Positions 6,438-14,136 of a stretch of 16,460 nt of DNA are shown here, piece by piece. The position numbers and the translations under genes are program-made. A model generated the notes under the pieces. It saw nothing but the letters and a program-made list of their open reading frames with translations. It was not told where the DNA came from and searched no databases. Each line of letters begins with the position of its first letter. The stretch's first letter is position 1. Source of the DNA: CAYWGR01 sp964458015 (GTDB lineage Bacteria > Planctomycetota > Planctomycetia > Pirellulales > Thermoguttaceae); contig CAYWGR010000125.1 of the NCBI GenBank assembly GCA_964458015.1, positions 1 to 16,460 on the forward strand. The letters run 5' to 3'.

Positions 6438-8129
6438 ATGCCTGAAACATCCCGCACGCTGCCGCCCGACATTGAAATCGCACGTAAATCCAAGATGCTG
6501 CCGATCGACGAAATCGCCGCCAAGTTGGGCATTTCCGGCGACGATCTGGAGTGCTACGGCAGACACAAGGCCAAGGTATCGTTGGATCTTTATCGCCGAT
6601 TGGAAAACAAGCCCACGGGCAAGCTGGTGCTGGTGACGGCCATCACGCCGACACCGGCCGGAGAAGGCAAAACGACCACGAGCATCGGCTTGTGCGACGG
6701 TTTGAATCAGATCGGCAAGAAAGCGGCCGTCTGTCTGCGCGAGCCGTCGCTGGGGCCGTGTTTCGGCATGAAAGGCGGCGCCGCGGGCGGCGGTTATTCC
6801 CAAGTTGTGCCGATGGAAGACATCAACCTTCACTTCACCGGCGACTTCCACGCCATCGAGTTGGCTCACAATCTGTTGGCGGCCTTGTTGGACAATCATA
6901 TCCACCACGGCAACCAATTGAATATCGATCCGCGGCGAATCGTTTGGCGGCGCGTCGTGGACATGAACGATCGTGCATTGCGCAACATCATCGTCGGCCT
7001 GGGCGGGGTGAATAATTCGATGCCCCATGAAGCGGGTTACGATATTACGGTGGCCTCGGAAGTGATGGCGGTCTTCTGCCTCTCGCAATCGCTCAAGGAG
7101 TTGAAGGAACGACTAGGCCGGATCATCGTGGCGTATACACGCGACAAGAAACCGGTGACGGCCGCCGACCTGAAGGCCAACGGCGCGATGGCCGTGTTGC
7201 TGAAGAACGCCATCAAGCCGAATTTGGTGCAAACGTTGGAGAATAATCCTGCGTTCATCCACGGCGGACCGTTCGCCAATATCGCCCACGGCTGCAACAG
7301 CGTACTGGCCACGAAGCTTTCGATGCGGCTTTCGGAATACACGGTGACCGAGGCCGGTTTCGGCGCGGATTTGGGCGCGGAAAAATTCCTGAACATCAAG
7401 TGCCGCAAGTCGGGCATCATGCCCAACGCCGTGGTGATCGTGGCCACGGTTCGCGCTTTGAAGCTGCATGGCGGCGTGCCGTTGAAAGATTTGAGCAAGC
7501 CGAACGTGGAAGCCCTGGACAAGGGCGTCGAGAATCTGAAAAAACACATCGAGAATATCCATCGCTTCGGCCTGCCGGTCGTCGTGGCGATCAACCATTT
7601 TTCGAGCGATACGAAAGAAGAGATCCAGTTCATCAAGGACAAGTGCGCGTATCTTTCGGTCAAAATCATTACGGCCAACCACTGGGCCGAAGGCGGCGCC
7701 GGCGCGGAAGAGTTGGCCCGGGCGGTGGTCGAAGTAATCGACAACACCAAGACCGACTTCTCGCTGTTGTATCCCGACACCTGCACGCTTTGGCAGAAGG
7801 TCGGCATCATCTGCCGCGAAATCTACGGTGCGACCGACGTGCTGGCCGACAAAAAGCTGCGCGATAAGTTCCATCAGCTTCAAGAGTCCGGCTTCGGCGA
7901 TTTGCCGATCTGCATGGCCAAAACGCAGTATTCGCTTTCGACCGACCCACAGTTGACGGGCAGGCCGAAGAATTTCGACGTGCCGCTGCGCGACGTGATG
8001 GTGTCGGCTGGGGCCGGTTTTGTCGTTGTTTTAACGGGCGACATCATGACGATGCCGGGGTTGCCGAAAGTTCCGGCAGCCGAGACCATCGACATCGACG
8101 ACAACGACCAGATCGTCGGGCTGTTCTAA
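6438..8129 (+). CDS. fhs: Formate--tetrahydrofolate ligase
   Basis: This 563-residue cytoplasmic enzyme makes 10-formyl-THF from formate, ATP and THF, or runs in reverse to give formate and ATP. The P-loop TPTPAGEGKTT (residues 70-80) and the family blocks EPSLGPCFGMKGGAAGGG (102-119) and NLHFTGDFHAI (130-140) are intact. So are the C-terminal GRPKNFDVPLRDV and VLTGDIMTMPGLPKVP blocks. The length is the usual one, with no frameshift. ATG 6438 has no clear Shine-Dalgarno, and the next Met (residue 20) is less likely because the first helix would be lost. It is the last gene of the same-strand C1 cluster. With the MTHFR and methyltransferase upstream it covers the THF methyl branch except methylene-THF dehydrogenase/cyclohydrolase (FolD), which is not in the window. 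Confidence 0.97.
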   Translation: MPETSRTLPPDIEIARKSKMLPIDEIAAKLGISGDDLECYGRHKAKVSLDLYRRLENKPTGKLVLVTAITPTPAGEGKTTTSIGLCDGLNQIGKKAAVCLREPSLGPCFGMKGGAAGGGYSQVVPMEDINLHFTGDFHAIELAHNLLAALLDNHIHHGNQLNIDPRRIVWRRVVDMNDRALRNIIVGLGGVNNSMPHEAGYDITVASEVMAVFCLSQSLKELKERLGRIIVAYTRDKKPVTAADLKANGAMAVLLKNAIKPNLVQTLENNPAFIHGGPFANIAHGCNSVLATKLSMRLSEYTVTEAGFGADLGAEKFLNIKCRKSGIMPNAVVIVATVRALKLHGGVPLKDLSKPNVEALDKGVENLKKHIENIHRFGLPVVVAINHFSSDTKEEIQFIKDKCAYLSVKIITANHWAEGGAGAEELARAVVEVIDNTKTDFSLLYPDTCTLWQKVGIICREIYGATDVLADKKLRDKFHQLQESGFGDLPICMAKTQYSLSTDPQLTGRPKNFDVPLRDVMVSAGAGFVVVLTGDIMTMPGLPKVPAAETIDIDDNDQIVGLF

Positions 8130-8165
8130 GGAACGCCGATACTACCCGACCGCTTTCAACACCAG

Positions 8166-8193
8166 CCCCTCTCCCGCTTTTCCGGGCGAGGGG
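8166..8193. repeat. Dispersed CCCTCTCCC hairpin between convergent genes
   Basis: CCCCTCTCCCG (8166-8176) pairs with CGGGCGAGGGG (8183-8193) with one mismatch. It lies between the ends of fhs and the minus-strand aminotransferase. It could end transcription from both sides, but there is no T run. A related hairpin is at 11766-11787, so a dispersed repeat is the simpler reading. Confidence 0.5.
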
Positions 8194-8205
8194 AGATTTC
8201 CACGC

Positions 8206-9321
8206 TCATGCCCGGCGAGCTAGTTTGCGCAAGGCTTCGATGCCGCGTTCGATGACTCGATCGTCGGCCGCGTAGGAGATGCGGAAATGGGTGTCGCGGC
8301 GGCTGAAAACACCGCCGGGAATGACGAGCAATTGGTGTTGCTCGATGGCTTGGGTGACGAATTCCGTGCCGGTGCCCCAAGGTGCTTTGGGGAACGCATA
8401 GAATGCCCCGCCGGGGCATTGCAATTCGTAATCATCGGCCAAACCGGCCACGATCATGTCGCGTTTGCGGCGATAGGCCGCGATATGTTCCGACATATCC
8501 ACATCGAGGGCCGCCATGCCGGCCCATTGCAGCGGATGCGGTGCGCAAACGAAGCTGTATTGCTGCAACTTGATCATTTCACGGATGATCGCCGACGGCC
8601 CGTGGGCAAAACCCAATCGCCAGCCGGGCATTCCATACGTCTTACTGAAGCCGTCGATCACCAACGTTTGCGGATTGAATTTCGCCGGTGAAACGAAGGG
8701 CCGATCGTAGCAAAACGCCCGATAGATTTCGTCGCTGATCAACACGATATCGTGTTTGGCGGCCAATTCGGCCATGCCGCGAACGATATCTTCATCGGCC
8801 ACGGCCCCGGTCGGGTTGTTGGGGCTATTGAAGATAATAACCTTGGTGCGCGGCGTGATGGCCGCTTCCACCCGATCCAGGTCGATGCGGAAATCGGGAT
8901 ACATATCGACATGAATCACTTTGGCGCCAGCCACGGACGAAAGCGCGTCGTACATCACGAAACAAGGATCGAAGACGATCGCTTCCTCGCCCGGATTGAG
9001 CAAAACCAAAAGGGCCAGCATCAGGCCGCCGCTTGTGCCGCTGGTGATGAACACGTCGCGGTCGGCGTGGCCATATTCCTGCTGCACGCGCGTTTGAATC
9101 TTTTCACGTAGCAATGGGATGCCCTGCGTTACCGAATAGCCGTTCTTGCCGCTTTGGATGGCATCGATCGCCGCTTGACGCACCGGCTCGGGCACGTCGA
9201 AATTGGGCTGGCCGATCGAAAGATTGATCGGATCCTTCAGCTTGGCGGCAAGGTCGAATACTTTACGAATCCCGGAGGAATCAAACAGTCGGGTACGGTC
9301 GGCAAGCCAATGGGTAGACAT
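8206..9321 (-). CDS. Pyridoxal-phosphate aminotransferase, class I/II (aspartate aminotransferase-like)
   Basis: This 371-residue fold-type I PLP enzyme is cytoplasmic. Key residues by family analogy are all present: N169 in SPNNPTG, D197 and Y200 in LISDEIYRAF, the Schiff-base K227 in DGFSKTYGMPGWR, phosphate-binding R235 and substrate-carboxylate R347 in HFRISYA. The N-terminal INLSIGQPNFDVP is typical of the aspartate/aromatic/alanine subgroup with a short N-terminus. The amino donor and acceptor cannot be fixed from the motifs. ATG 9321 has no ribosome site; the upstream sequence is a CTAGCCCC low-complexity tract, so translation may be leaderless or weak. It converges with fhs and follows the phosphohexomutase-like gene by about 50 bp, but there is no evident metabolic link to either. 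Confidence 0.94.
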   Translation of the reverse strand: MSTHWLADRTRLFDSSGIRKVFDLAAKLKDPINLSIGQPNFDVPEPVRQAAIDAIQSGKNGYSVTQGIPLLREKIQTRVQQEYGHADRDVFITSGTSGGLMLALLVLLNPGEEAIVFDPCFVMYDALSSVAGAKVIHVDMYPDFRIDLDRVEAAITPRTKVIIFNSPNNPTGAVADEDIVRGMAELAAKHDIVLISDEIYRAFCYDRPFVSPAKFNPQTLVIDGFSKTYGMPGWRLGFAHGPSAIIREMIKLQQYSFVCAPHPLQWAGMAALDVDMSEHIAAYRRKRDMIVAGLADDYELQCPGGAFYAFPKAPWGTGTEFVTQAIEQHQLLVIPGGVFSRRDTHFRISYAADDRVIERGIEALRKLARRA

Positions 9322-9324
9322 GGT

Positions 9325-9359
9325 TTGGGGCTAGAGATTCAGTGCTAGGGGCTAGGAAA
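9325..9359. repeat. CTAGCCCC-type low-complexity tract upstream of the aminotransferase
   Basis: On the minus strand this reads as units of CCTAGCCCCTAGC and CTCTAGCCCC between the pseudo-phosphohexomutase stop and the aminotransferase start. It resembles the tract at 315-374. It replaces the expected ribosome-binding site of the aminotransferase gene. Confidence 0.45.
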
Positions 9360-9371
9360 TGATCTATTTTA

Positions 9372-10691
9372 TCAGATGGCGACTTCGCGGTCGAGGACTG
9401 CGGAAAGCGTTTCATCGCTATGACTTAAGAGCATCAGGAGCCGGGTTATGGTCATCAGGGCATCGGGCAACGGCAAGCCGAAGTCGGCGTGCCAAAAACG
9501 TCCGCTGGGCCCGCCGCCCCAAGCGGCTTGGTGTTGCCGCATGGCAACGGCCATTTCAGCCCGCCGCTCACCGCTTAGGATCGCGTTTGCACCGTGTTGC
9601 TTGAGGCGGTCGATAATTTGAGGGCTGGTGGAATTCTCCAACACAATGGGGCCGTCGGGGCTTCTGCGAAGTGCGTCTGTTGCCAAAAGCAAAGACAATG
9701 TTTCGGCCGCGATGGTTCGACCTCGCTCGTCCCACGCACGGCACGTTTCGCCGTCGCCGTCGATGCTCACGGCGAAATGGGCGGCCTCGGCGCGGATTTG
9801 CAGCGGCAAGTCGTTACGCACGCCACGACATGGAACGATTCGGCAGGCAACATTCGCAAAAAGCTTTTCGAGATATTCATACAAGGGCCGTGAAGCGGAA
9901 TCGACGAGAATCACAAGCGGCCGCAACGCATGATAGTATTCGGACATTGCAGCGAGATAGGCCGCGTCGGCCTGCATGCGATGGAGCGTTCCGTAGTTTT
10001 GCAAGGGTGGATTGGCATGGGCCTGAAACAATTCGGCAATCGGTTCGAGTGAACCGCCGGCCGAAAGCGGCTGCGCGGCGGCGTTCCAAAATTGCAGGCC
10101 GACGATATGCGGCTCTTGGCCTGGATTGCCGACCAGGATGCCGCCCGAGGCTCGTTGCGCATGCACGGCGAAAGCCATACACGCGGACGTGGCGGGGCCG
10201 ATGTCGATCAAGCGGCAACCGCTCGAACGAATCCCTTCGCCGACCGCGGCCGAAAGCTCGGCGGTGATGGCGCGGCCGTCGCCGGCGAGGAGAATGGAGC
10301 AGGAGGGATTAGAGATTTGGGATGGGGTGATTTGGGATTTGGGATTTGTTGCAGGAGCTGCCGGCTGCAAACTACTGGCTTCTTGTTTTGTCCAAAGACA
10401 GAAGGCGGCGGCGATTTTTCGAGCAACGGCGGGCGTGAGATCGTTCAGATAGGCCCCGCCGGCGCCTTCCGCATGAAACAACGGCTGCGGCTGACTGAGG
10501 AGTTTCACCTCGCGCAATTGCTCGATCTGCCTAGGCGAGAGAGCCCCGTTGTCGTCGCGTTGGGGGCATTGTCGGCAAGCTGGATAGAACGCCGCCAGAC
10601 GCCCAAGATGCACCGCGCGGCTGATCGGATGCGTTTCGCCGGGACAGCGATATTCGCGATTCGGTGGCAACGATTCCCGTGTATTCTCCAA
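9372..10691 (-). CDS. Phosphohexomutase (PGM/PMM) homologue, probably catalytically inactive
   Basis: This 439-residue protein has the alpha-D-phosphohexomutase layout but degenerate active sites. Where the family has a TASHNP phosphoserine loop, this protein has GGILVGNPGQEPH (183-195), without the serine. The metal loop DGDGDR is reduced to DGDGET (311-316). The sugar-binding GEESGH-like loop appears only as GGGPSGRFWHADFG (392-405). An N-terminal extension (about 1-65) has C16, C39 and C42 in CPGETH...ACRQCPQR, possibly a metal site. Residues about 111-131 are encoded by a low-complexity tract unlike the rest. The start is TTG 10691, directly after the upstream stop, with GGAG at 9 bases spacing inside the upstream gene, so translation is probably coupled. 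A regulatory or binding role seems likelier than catalysis, but this is inferred. Confidence 0.78.
   Translation of the reverse strand: MENTRESLPPNREYRCPGETHPISRAVHLGRLAAFYPACRQCPQRDDNGALSPRQIEQLREVKLLSQPQPLFHAEGAGGAYLNDLTPAVARKIAAAFCLWTKQEASSLQPAAPATNPKSQITPSQISNPSCSILLAGDGRAITAELSAAVGEGIRSSGCRLIDIGPATSACMAFAVHAQRASGGILVGNPGQEPHIVGLQFWNAAAQPLSAGGSLEPIAELFQAHANPPLQNYGTLHRMQADAAYLAAMSEYYHALRPLVILVDSASRPLYEYLEKLFANVACRIVPCRGVRNDLPLQIRAEAAHFAVSIDGDGETCRAWDERGRTIAAETLSLLLATDALRRSPDGPIVLENSTSPQIIDRLKQHGANAILSGERRAEMAVAMRQHQAAWGGGPSGRFWHADFGLPLPDALMTITRLLMLLSHSDETLSAVLDREVAI
10302..10355. repeat. In-frame AAATCCC-type low-complexity tract inside a CDS
   Basis: On the minus strand this is a run of AAATCCC/CTAATCCC-like units encoding residues of the type NPKSQITPSQISNPS. 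It sits between the N-terminal cysteine region and the first mutase domain of the gene at 9372-10691. Its composition matches the intergenic tract at 315-374, not coding sequence. Confidence 0.55.
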
Positions 10692-11288
10692 CTACGCAAT
10701 CTCCACTTCATGCCATGCCTTTGCCAGCAGATCCGCAACGCCGAGTTCAGCAGCCCAATTTTGAAGGTAGACACGATCCAGCGTATCCATTCGAACCCTT
10801 AGAACTCCAATGACATCCTGCCATTGACGTTCCGAGACTTCGTCACCCAAGCGAAACCATTCCAGCTTGCTCAAGACAACATCTTCGGGAGTGGGTACAA
10901 AAAAGCTAGCAGAGGGTTGGTCATCGTCCCAAGAATCACGGTGAATACGTTCCAGTGTTTTTTGATCGTAAGGACGATTTTTTGTGACAAAAACATCTAC
11001 CTTGAAATTCGTTGCCAAATGAATGACATTAAAACAAGATTTTCTCGCAATGGCATCTAAAATCATCCCCTCATCAACGTAGTACTTGCTTTGAAGTGAT
11101 TCGACTAACGCGGACGCATGTTTTGGCAATAAATCCGCGACCAAGTCTACATCAACCGTAGCGCGTGGGATTCCATAAAACACGCTGGCAAAGGAACCAC
11201 AGATGTAATAGCGGACTCCCAGCCTTTCCAGTTGCTCCACCACCGGCGTCAAAGCCTCGAAAGCGTCGGAAGACTGCACCACGATCAT
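10692..11288 (-). CDS. Nucleotidyltransferase-fold protein (AbiEii-like / toxin-like)
   Basis: This 198-residue protein has the nucleotidyltransferase signature: G31-S32 in YICGSFASVFYG, followed by D46 and D48 in TVDVDLV, and a third acidic candidate, D98, in FKVDVF. The later PTPEDVVLSKLEWF (132-145) is typical of AbiEii-like and DUF6036-like nucleotidyltransferases. Such proteins often act as the toxin half of a pair by transferring nucleotides to RNA or protein; that activity is not shown here. It overlaps the small upstream gene by 4 bases (ATGA), so the two are translationally coupled, as in many toxin-antitoxin or accessory pairs. Base composition is visibly richer in A/T than the neighbours, suggesting acquisition. 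A house-keeping role is not excluded. Confidence 0.75.
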   Translation of the reverse strand: MIVVQSSDAFEALTPVVEQLERLGVRYYICGSFASVFYGIPRATVDVDLVADLLPKHASALVESLQSKYYVDEGMILDAIARKSCFNVIHLATNFKVDVFVTKNRPYDQKTLERIHRDSWDDDQPSASFFVPTPEDVVLSKLEWFRLGDEVSERQWQDVIGVLRVRMDTLDRVYLQNWAAELGVADLLAKAWHEVEIA

Positions 11289-11527
11289 TTCTCCTTGCGA
11301 TAAATGCGGAGACGGTTCGCTAGTTCCTTGCCGTAGTTCAATTCAACCCATAACATTTCAACCTCATGGGGGGTCAAATGTGGGTTTGCTTTGGCGATTC
11401 CACGGCGGGATAATCCAATCACGAATGAACTCAGAGATCGCATCTGTGCAATTTTCTGCGCCCCAGTAACACGGCGGTACTGTTCGATTCGGATTTTCTC
11501 GATGTCCGGATGGGTGTCAGAGAACAT
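11285..11527 (-). CDS. Small helical protein paired with the nucleotidyltransferase
   Basis: This 80-residue, highly charged and probably all-helical protein is of unknown function. It begins with SDTHPDIEKIRIEQYRR, continues through a basic stretch (LSRRGIAKANPHLTPHEVEMLW) and ends in GKELANRLRIYRKEK. It resembles unnamed small proteins that I recall beside nucleotidyltransferase genes in planctomycetes and cyanobacteria; this is recollection only. ATG 11527 has a good ribosome site (AAGGA, 6 bases of spacing). Its last four bases overlap the start of the nucleotidyltransferase gene. By position and size it could be the antitoxin or partner. No DNA-binding fold is obvious. Confidence 0.65.
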   Translation of the reverse strand: MFSDTHPDIEKIRIEQYRRVTGAQKIAQMRSLSSFVIGLSRRGIAKANPHLTPHEVEMLWVELNYGKELANRLRIYRKEK

Positions 11528-11846
11528 GGCAGATCCTTACCAAGCGATTATTGATACCGACATTGCTAATGTTCCAAATCCAACCAAAAACACGGCTATT
11601 CCAGCCGAGTTTGCCGGCCTAGTTGGCCGTGGAACGGTTCGTAGGCAATGTAAGACACAATAACAACCAACATATTATCCGCGGAAGGCGGATGCTTGGC
11701 AAGCGGGCTGAAAAAGGGGGTGCAAAAAGAAATGCAGCAGTTTTTCGGAACAGTCCTCACCGTAACCCTCTCCCAAAGGGAGCGGGGACTATTGGGGACA
11801 ACTGCCCAAAGAGATGAAATGTTTCCGCAGTTTTCGCTCTGTAGCC
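11528..11846. other. Intergenic region with a repeat, no credible gene
   Basis: About 320 bp lie between the start of the small helical protein gene and the end of the DUF11-like lipoprotein gene. The region contains the CCCTCTCCC hairpin (11766-11787) and otherwise no frame with protein-like features. A promoter for the minus-strand cassette should lie near 11550-11620, but I saw no convincing -35/-10 pair. Confidence 0.5.
11766..11787. repeat. Dispersed CCCTCTCCC hairpin, second copy
   Basis: CCCTCTCCC (11766-11774), AAA, then GGGAGCGGG form an imperfect hairpin related to that at 8166-8193. The context AACCCTCTCCCAAAGGGAG is a widespread dispersed palindrome type in GC-rich bacteria (general knowledge). 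Confidence 0.5.
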
Positions 11847-13064
11847 TTATCGCACGCGGCAGCGGAAGCGGAGGATGCCGCCTTGGCCGGGCTTGAGCGG
11901 ATCGGTGACTTCGCAACGGACGACAACGGAACCGCCATCGTTGGGTTCGGTCAGGAATTTTGCCTCGACGCTGCATTGAGCACTGTCGGGGATGTATTCC
12001 AACCGCGTGTTGAGGCTGTCGATGATCGTTACATTGCCGATCGGTTGATTGCCGACGTTGTCGAAGCGGAGCGTGAATTCCACCTCGTCGCCCGGCTTGG
12101 CGGTGGAGGTCGAAGCCACTTTGACCAACTGCAACCTAGGCTTTCCCGGCGGTTCGGAGACGGTGTAAATCATATCGCTCTTGTCGTACTTGACCTCGCA
12201 CATGGCGTTGCGTTGGTCGAGAATGACTTGAACCGATTGGGTATGCGACCAGGAAATGGCGGCCGTGGAACCACGGGCAAGGAACGGCATCTCGGCCGCT
12301 TCCATCATGCCCATTCGGATGATCGCCAAATTTTCGTAGGGCTTGAAGGCGTCTTGGAATGCCCTTGGACCGATGGCCGACGACAGCACGTCCTTGCCTT
12401 GCTTTCGACGAAGCGAGACTGGCGGCCGGGCGCTGATTTCGTCGCCGGGTTGAACGTTTTGCTTGGCATTTTTGACAAGCTGCAACGTGGTAGGCGTGCT
12501 CAGCTTCTCAGGCGTATAGACGCCCCCGACTCGCTGACGTTCCTCGTTGGCGACCAGACCGACCACTTGACGGACCGCGCCGAATCGAGGGGCGTAGATG
12601 TAGACTTTGTTGCTGGGTTCGACGACCGTACGGCCATCGACCGTATCATAATGAGCCACGGCGTCTTCCATGCCGAGACCAAGGACCTCCCATTGTTTTC
12701 CAACGCCGACGGGCGCGCCTTCATCGCCGCCGTCGCGAAGGTACTCGTCTTTGGGCCAAGGCCGTGCAATTCCCGGCGGGGCCCAAGGTTCGTTTGCCGC
12801 ATCGACCTGGGGACAAGGCTCGTTCTCGCTTTGAGCGGTTTCGACAGGAGCTGCATATGTAGTCGGCACCACGACCGGCGCGGCGGCACGAGCTTCGGCC
12901 GGTTGATTTTGATTTGTAATGGGCGCCTGCGAAACGGCGGGTTCACGCTGACCGGCCGGACTGCGGCACGAGCAGAGGATCAAAGCGCCCAGGGCGATGA
13001 CGGCCATGCGCCAGAGTTCGGAATGGGATGATGCCATTGTGTTCTGTCGATGGTTACGGCTCAT
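11847..13064 (-). CDS. Lipoprotein with DUF11-like beta-sandwich repeats
   Basis: This 405-residue exported protein has the signal WRMAVIALGALILCSC (residues 18-33), with a probable lipobox ending at C33. A Pro/Ala-rich linker follows to about residue 100. The C-terminal part (310-405) resembles DUF11: LQLVKVASTSTAKPGDEVEF, RFDNVGNQPIGNVTIIDSL. An earlier stretch (194-210, LQLVKNAKQNVQPGDEI) repeats the same opening, implying a second, diverged copy at about 194-300. The frame is open upstream to 13256, but the ATG at 13064 is chosen because it overlaps the preceding stop by 4 bases (ATGA) and puts the signal near the N-terminus; residue 10 is an alternative Met. DUF11-like domains are usual in large planctomycete surface proteins. 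A structural envelope or matrix role is inferred. Confidence 0.8.
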   Translation of the reverse strand: MSRNHRQNTMASSHSELWRMAVIALGALILCSCRSPAGQREPAVSQAPITNQNQPAEARAAAPVVVPTTYAAPVETAQSENEPCPQVDAANEPWAPPGIARPWPKDEYLRDGGDEGAPVGVGKQWEVLGLGMEDAVAHYDTVDGRTVVEPSNKVYIYAPRFGAVRQVVGLVANEERQRVGGVYTPEKLSTPTTLQLVKNAKQNVQPGDEISARPPVSLRRKQGKDVLSSAIGPRAFQDAFKPYENLAIIRMGMMEAAEMPFLARGSTAAISWSHTQSVQVILDQRNAMCEVKYDKSDMIYTVSEPPGKPRLQLVKVASTSTAKPGDEVEFTLRFDNVGNQPIGNVTIIDSLNTRLEYIPDSAQCSVEAKFLTEPNDGGSVVVRCEVTDPLKPGQGGILRFRCRVR

Positions 13065-13957
13065 GGCTTCGCCTCCCGCTTGACTTTGGGCGGCTGCGAT
13101 GGCTGTCCGCTGCCTTTGTCGCCGGCCCCTGCTCCCTGACCGCTGTTTTCCATATCCGGCGGCGGTGGCAGATTTTTTACCTTCGCGGTCGGCGCGGTTG
13201 GTGTTGGCTTCTGGATGGGTTCGGGTAAGGACGGCAACGCGACATATGGCGGGCATCCGTAGAAGAAGTTTGCATCTTCTACTTCATTCTGGCTCGGAAG
13301 CCGTCCGCCTAAACGCAGAATGGCCACCGGGCGACCCAGTCCGTCGGCCACGGCCAAGGGATCTTGTCCCGGCGCGGTCTCGAACCAATTTTGTTCTTGA
13401 GGGTTTTCACGCGACGGCAATGCACTTTGCGGATCTTCGAGAAAAATCACGCGGGTCACGAATTTGCCGTCAAGGGCCAACTTCAAATCCGCGGCAGTAA
13501 GTTCGATGGGAATGGCGAAGCGACCTTCCTGACCTTGCGGCGGATAAAGTCGGTCGATGACTTCGATCGTGGGAAAGACTTCCGCGCCCTCGGCCAGAGC
13601 GAGGTTCATGATTCGGAGTCGATAAACGCCTCCGATGAGCATTCCCACGCGGCGTGCGTTTGGCTGAGCTTCGTCGAACCGTCCTTCCACCGCCAGCGAG
13701 ATCAAGGCCCCCTTGGGAGCCTTGATCTCCACCGGCTGGAAGTACCCGGGCAATGGTCCGCCCCGCTGGAGTTGCCGACTACCAATCGCTCCCGGCGGCA
13801 TTACACCGTGATGGAGATAGTGTACCCGCGGTTGCTGAGCCTGGAGCGTCGCCGCTAAGCTCAAGCACCACAACACTAACGCCATCCTGCCGGCAACTCT
13901 TCTTCCGGAGCATTTCGCCACGGTTGTGAGACAGCGGATGGATCGGACCATTATCAC
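13061..13957 (-). CDS. Exported protein, paralogue of the neighbouring lipoprotein (unnamed family)
   Basis: This 298-residue protein of unknown function has a signal peptide around MALVLWCLSLAATLQAQ (25-41, probable cleavage after AQA-type residues). The core (about 85-235) is clearly related to the gene product at 14137-15300: GVYRLRIMNLALAEGAEVFP (110-129) and GKFVTRVIFLEDP (164-176) match AIYRLKVNNIPGRPGVELYP and GNFVTKVIYLPDP there. Both then have a DP...AD...GxxxAIxRLG segment. The C-terminal 60 residues are Pro/Gly/Lys-rich and likely disordered. The start is uncertain: GTG 13957, ATG 13951 or ATG 13885; none has a strong ribosome site at ideal spacing. It overlaps the DUF11-like lipoprotein gene by 4 bases, so the two are co-translated. 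Confidence 0.78.
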   Translation of the reverse strand: MIMVRSIRCLTTVAKCSGRRVAGRMALVLWCLSLAATLQAQQPRVHYLHHGVMPPGAIGSRQLQRGGPLPGYFQPVEIKAPKGALISLAVEGRFDEAQPNARRVGMLIGGVYRLRIMNLALAEGAEVFPTIEVIDRLYPPQGQEGRFAIPIELTAADLKLALDGKFVTRVIFLEDPQSALPSRENPQEQNWFETAPGQDPLAVADGLGRPVAILRLGGRLPSQNEVEDANFFYGCPPYVALPSLPEPIQKPTPTAPTAKVKNLPPPPDMENSGQGAGAGDKGSGQPSQPPKVKREAKP

Positions 13958-14136
13958 GAGTCGTTGGTGGTTAGAAGGTGGAGGAAAAGCAAATTATTAA
14001 CAGGCAAACCGCGGTACGTTTCACGCACCCATCATCACATTCCCGCATGGCGAGTCGAGCATGGTAATGGCTCGCCCAATCACTGTCTCATCCGCAGGCC
14101 ATCCTTTGTGCTCGACCTGCTTCACTCCGTGAGCGA
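13958..14136. other. Spacer between the two exported paralogues
   Basis: 179 bp without a gene. GGCGAG (14049-14054) and CTCGCC (14071-14076) could form a small hairpin. No ribosome site precedes 13957. The two paralogue genes may still share a transcript. Confidence 0.3.

Noticed and set aside
11814..13031. Plus-strand open frame of 405 codons opposite the DUF11-like lipoprotein
   Set aside because: The minus-strand frame has a lipoprotein signal, a DUF11-like pattern and an ATGA overlap with its neighbour; the plus-strand frame has none of these.
13061..13256. Longer N-terminus of the DUF11-like lipoprotein starting at 13256
   Set aside because: It would bury the lipoprotein signal about 80 residues into the protein and overlap the upstream gene by nearly 200 bases; the ATGA overlap start at 13064 fits better.
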